From the NCBI GenBank assembly GCA_049322355.1, contig JBMORG010000027.1, positions 417,079-481,078 of the forward strand: DNA of 64,000 bases. The letters are read 5' to 3'. This DNA is from 0-14-0-80-60-11 sp049322355 (GTDB lineage: Bacteria; Desulfobacterota; Desulfobaccia; Desulfobaccales; 0-14-0-80-60-11). Below are positions 61,215 to 64,000 of this stretch, one piece after another. A program made the position numbers and the translations under genes. The notes below the pieces were generated by a model, which worked only from the letters and a program-made list of their open reading frames with translations, had not been told where the DNA came from and did not search any database. Positions within the stretch are counted from its first letter, which is position 1. Every line of letters starts with the position of its first letter.

Positions 61215-62849
61215 CTAAGGCAACATGGAGTATCTCTGCTCACCCTTGGGGACATACCACTTGATGAAGTTGTAGTCGATGCCCGCGGGCGCGGGTTTGA
61301 TGCCGTGGAAGCGCCGGGAAATGGCCGGCAGGGCGTCAGGGACGAACAGGAAAGTATAGGGCTGGTCTTCGGCCAGGATTTCCTGAAACTTGAAATAGGC
61401 CTGCCGCCGCTTTTCCCGGTCAAAGGTGTGGCGGCCTTCGGCCAGGAGCCTGTCTACCTCGGGATTGTTATAACCGATGAAATTGAGCTCGCCGGGCTTG
61501 GTCTTGGTGGAACTCCAGATGTCGAACTGGTCCGGGTCCAGGCCGGTGTTCCAGCCCAACAGCACCGCCTCGAACCGCCCCTTTTCAATGAATTGCTTGA
61601 GGAACGCGGCCCACTCCACGGTGCGAATCTTCACCAGGATACCCACCTGCCGCAAACGCCTCTGAATGATCTCCGCGGTGCGCACCCGGATGTCGTTGCC
61701 CTGGTTGGTTAGGATGGTGAACTCGAAGGGCCTGCCGTCCTTGGTGAGAATGCCCTCGGCGTTAGGGGTCCAGCCGGCTTCGGCCAGCAGGGCTTTGGCT
61801 TTTTCCGGGTCGTAGGGAAATTTAGGCACGTCGGGGTTGTAATACCAGGTGCCGGGTTTGTAGGGGCCAGTAGATTCCCGGCCCAAACCCATGAGCACTC
61901 CGTCGATGATCTCCTGCTTGTTGATGGCGTGGGTCAAGGCCTGACGCACCCGGCGGTCGGCGAACCGGGAGTCGTTCTGGTTGTACCCCAGATAAATATA
62001 GGAAAAAGGCATATAGCGGTATTTCTCGTACAAGCGGTGAAACTTGGGGTACTCGGTCTGACGGGTGTATTGTAGCGGGGTCAGGCCCATGCGGTCGATG
62101 TTGCCGGCCTTCAACTCCAGGAACATGGTGGCCAAATCGGGCTTCACCAAATAGAGATAGCCGTTGAGATAGGGACGGCCCTCGAAATAGTCGGGGTTGT
62201 AAGCCAGGGCAATTTTCTCCCCGGCCCGCCACTCCTTGAAGACATAGGGGCCGGTGCCGATGGGGTGCCTCCCCAGGGGCGACTTGGTTATGTCTTGGCC
62301 CTGCAAGAGGTGCCGAGGCAAGATGTTTAAGGTCCAGGAGCCCAGGGCCGGGGCGAAGGGCTGGGGATAAGTGACCCGGAAAGTGTAGTCGTCCAGCGCC
62401 TCGGCCTTTTTCACCTGGAGATAATCCCCGGAATAGGCGGTGGGGGTCTTGGGGTCCACCATCACCTGATAGGTGAACAGGACGTCCTGGGCGGTGAAAG
62501 GGGCGCCGTCGTGCCACTTGACCCCCTGGCGCAGGTGAAAGGTGATGGTGAGGCCGTCCGGGGAGATGTCCCAACTCTCGGCCAGGTCCCCGATGAGGTT
62601 GAGGTCGCCGTCATATTTCACCAGGCCGTTGTAAACCAGGCCGTTGATGCCCGCTGAGGAGGCGTCCGAAGCCAGCGGGGGCAGCAGGGTGCTGGCGTCG
62701 CCGATGGAGGCGTCTATCATGAGATCGCCATAAGCCGGTCCGGTGTCCGGGCCGCCGTAACGCTGTTCTGGTTTTTCGGATTTACAGCCGCAGAGGAGGA
62801 ACAAAACCGCCAACCCCAAAATCCAAAAGTTTCGCCATTTATGTATCAT
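61215..62849 (-). CDS. Peptide/oligopeptide ABC transporter substrate-binding lipoprotein
   Basis: A 544-aa SBP family 5 (DppA/OppA type) protein with lipobox LCGC (Cys22). Family segments: LAESWDISPDGLTITFHLRQGVKWHDGAPFTAQDV, RHPIGTGPYVFKEW, ADRRVRQALTHAINKQEI. The transporter permeases and ATPases are not in this window, so it may serve as an orphan binding protein. Ligand may be a peptide or another small molecule. Confidence 0.93.
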   Translation of the reverse strand: MIHKWRNFWILGLAVLFLLCGCKSEKPEQRYGGPDTGPAYGDLMIDASIGDASTLLPPLASDASSAGINGLVYNGLVKYDGDLNLIGDLAESWDISPDGLTITFHLRQGVKWHDGAPFTAQDVLFTYQVMVDPKTPTAYSGDYLQVKKAEALDDYTFRVTYPQPFAPALGSWTLNILPRHLLQGQDITKSPLGRHPIGTGPYVFKEWRAGEKIALAYNPDYFEGRPYLNGYLYLVKPDLATMFLELKAGNIDRMGLTPLQYTRQTEYPKFHRLYEKYRYMPFSYIYLGYNQNDSRFADRRVRQALTHAINKQEIIDGVLMGLGRESTGPYKPGTWYYNPDVPKFPYDPEKAKALLAEAGWTPNAEGILTKDGRPFEFTILTNQGNDIRVRTAEIIQRRLRQVGILVKIRTVEWAAFLKQFIEKGRFEAVLLGWNTGLDPDQFDIWSSTKTKPGELNFIGYNNPEVDRLLAEGRHTFDREKRRQAYFKFQEILAEDQPYTFLFVPDALPAISRRFHGIKPAPAGIDYNFIKWYVPKGEQRYSMLP

Positions 62850-62912
62850 ATTGGGTTTGTGTCTATTAGGTTAGGATATGGGCGGGCGCCCTGAGCGCCT
62901 TTTCATTCATTT

Positions 62913-63173
62913 CTATCGATAAGCCCGGCTGCGTGGCTTGATGGCTACGATATCAATGATAAGCTCTGTGTCGTCTACTTCAAAAAAAATTCGCCAGTTA
63001 CCTACTCTGGATTTACGCACCGATGGTTGCATTTCTAAGGAACTGGATGTGCGTTGATCGTAAGGGTTAGAGGATAGTTCAGTTATTCTGGCGAGAAGGC
63101 GGCGGGTGGTAAGCTGATCTAATGTTTTCAGGGTCTTGGCGGCCTTTTTGTCAATCCGTAGGACATAGCTCAT
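62913..63173 (-). CDS. RelE/ParE-type toxin
   Basis: An 86-aa protein with the RelE-like fold pattern: KKAAKTLKTLDQLTTRRLLARI, VRKSRVGNWRIFFEVDDTE and the C-terminal IDIVAIKPRSRAYR. RelE toxins cut mRNA on the ribosome. It overlaps the upstream gene by 4 bp, the usual order of antitoxin then toxin. GC content is lower than the average of the window. Confidence 0.88.
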   Translation of the reverse strand: MSYVLRIDKKAAKTLKTLDQLTTRRLLARITELSSNPYDQRTSSSLEMQPSVRKSRVGNWRIFFEVDDTELIIDIVAIKPRSRAYR

Positions 63174-63400
63174 AAGCCGAGGTCTTTTTTCAAATCCTCA
63201 AGGGTAACAAATTCTCCTCTGGCAATGGCTGCCTCCCCCTCCCGGATAGCGGCCCAATCCTCATCGGTGAGTGGCTCGTCATCATATTCGCTCTGGCGCT
63301 CATAGAGCAGTTCCACCATGTCGTATAACAAGTCTGCGTCCGGACCCTGGGCCACCTTCTTGACTTTATTCAGAAATTCCTGGCTGAGTTCTTTTTCCAT
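63170..63400 (-). CDS. Antitoxin of the RelE-type pair
   Basis: A 76-aa acidic protein ending ARGEFVTLEDLKKDLGL, the tail typical of RelB-like antitoxins that binds the toxin. ATG 63400 is chosen because the first 30 codons of the longer frame lack family features. The DNA-binding part is unclear. Expected to be autoregulated with the toxin. Confidence 0.8.
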   Translation of the reverse strand: MEKELSQEFLNKVKKVAQGPDADLLYDMVELLYERQSEYDDEPLTDEDWAAIREGEAAIARGEFVTLEDLKKDLGL

Positions 63401-63542
63401 ACGTTTTTCACCTGATTCCAAAATAATCAAAAACTCTATAGTTGTCAACCGGATGAGTAAACCGAAATTAGTAAACCGGCTGGGATCCATCGCTCCGATT
63501 TTTTCTTGCCCTGCCCAGCCCTTTTGGATACATTTAATCAGT

Positions 63543-63619
63543 CGGGACGTGGCTCAGCCTGGTAGAGCACAGCGTTCGGGACGCTGGGGTCGGAGGTTCA
63601 AATCCTCTCGTCCCGACCA
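63543..63619 (+). tRNA. tRNA-Pro (CGG)
   Basis: A 77-nt cloverleaf with encoded CCA. Acceptor CGGGACG/CGTCCCG, anticodon stem CAGCG/CGCTG with loop TTCGGGA, so anticodon CGG. Confidence 0.96.
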
Positions 63620-63685
63620 TCCTCCCGGGGGCGTCATTGTAAGATTACCCGTCGTCATGCCTCAGACCGTCTTCCCTTAGAACTA

Positions 63686-63931
63686 TCAACCCGCAATATC
63701 CCGCTTCATCTGCTCAAACTCGTCTTTGCTGATTTCCCCTCTGGCGTAGCGTTTTTTCAGGATGTCCAGGGCGGATTCGGATTCCTGGCCGGGTCCGGGC
63801 GGCCAGGGCCGTTTGGCGCCGCTGCGCCCGAAGATAAAGTATAAGCACAGGCCGATAATGACGATCCAAAAGACGGGCATGAACATGGGGAACATCCACA
63901 CGTGCCAGGACCAGTAATGTTCGGGGTACAT
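63686..63931 (-). CDS. SHOCT-domain small membrane protein
   Basis: An 81-aa protein: aromatic N-terminus (MYPEHYWSWHVWM), one membrane segment (about 17-35) and a C-terminal SHOCT domain (ALDILKKRYARGEISKDEFEQMKRDI). SHOCT domains are thought to mediate oligomerisation. ATG 63931 is used; the frame upstream is only a palindromic repeat. Function unknown. Confidence 0.82.
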   Translation of the reverse strand: MYPEHYWSWHVWMFPMFMPVFWIVIIGLCLYFIFGRSGAKRPWPPGPGQESESALDILKKRYARGEISKDEFEQMKRDIAG

Positions 63932-63946
63932 GGCTGTTCTTCGCAA

Positions 63947-63967
63947 GCACAGGCGAGACGCCTGTGC
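63947..63967. repeat. Palindrome GCACAGGCG-AGA-CGCCTGTGC
   Basis: Perfect 9-bp arms; related to the 76-bp element at 33273-33348. Lies just upstream of the SHOCT gene. Confidence 0.85.
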
Positions 63968-64000
63968 CACCATTCTCTCTTAGGGGATTGGGGGTGGGGG

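Noticed and set aside
1..64000. CRISPR array
   Set aside because: No regularly spaced direct repeats of 25-40 nt with unique spacers; the short-period repeats have a 7-nt period without spacers.

Overview
The window reads as one chromosomal segment of a GC-rich anaerobic bacterium, most likely a Desulfobacterota (deltaproteobacterial) lineage of the Desulfobacca/Syntrophobacter kind. The grounds are a DHHA1-CBS-poly(A)-polymerase fusion, the aspartate-semialdehyde route into the shikimate pathway (ADTH synthase plus dehydroquinate synthase II), a hybrid-cluster protein, MucR-type, DUF116 and DUF3786 proteins, PAS-rich sensors and methylmalonyl-CoA epimerase. The lineage is inferred from gene content; no search was run.

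Layout. 1-7.1 kb: poly(A)-polymerase fusion (cut at the left edge), then reverse-strand tsaB, rseP and dxr, a sugar-phosphate isomerase and mce. 7.4-10.5 kb: M20 peptidase, two small unknowns and a PAS protein. 10.5-16.3 kb: branched-chain amino-acid ABC operon livK-H-(two unknown genes)-M-G-F. 16.6-26.9 kb: Crp/Fnr regulator, MucR regulator, pheT-merR, hcp, two paralogous small membrane proteins, a C45 hydrolase and a DUF116 protein. 27.1-29.1 kb: tmRNA, pyrF and a DUF3786 protein. 29.2-36.9 kb: aromatic operon aroA'-aroB'-pheA-aroD-aroE-aroA-MFS behind an attenuator. 37.1-42.4 kb: initiator tRNA, S24-like repressor and a nine-PAS orphan sensor. 43-53 kb: cyclophilin and a MacAB-like exporter with three permeases, interrupted by a lysin-like gene, a low-GC CxxC gene and a nucleoside phosphorylase. 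53-59.3 kb: proteasome-like Ntn protein, then cdsA, lgt, lspA and ileS. 59.5-64 kb: small membrane proteins and lipoproteins, a peptide-binding protein, a RelE-type toxin-antitoxin pair, tRNA-Pro and a SHOCT protein.

The strongest regulatory discovery is the leader of the aromatic operon. A 27-codon ORF (29259-29342) has 10 Phe/Tyr/Trp codons. It is followed by an intrinsic terminator (29376-29410), and an alternative 20-nt pairing (29326-29345 with 29371-29390, 18 of 20 paired) would dismantle that terminator. This is a complete ribosome-mediated attenuator in front of an archaeal-type shikimate operon.

The second window-wide feature is a set of about fifteen short arrays of 7-nt tandem repeats. 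Their unit sequence varies but the 7-nt period does not. They sit at gene borders, often as inverted pairs, and in places run into the first codons of genes (tsaB, aroD, aroE). The intergenic DNA also holds several families of imperfect palindromes. One palindrome is split by a 189-bp MITE-like element with terminal inverted repeats and an 11-bp target duplication.
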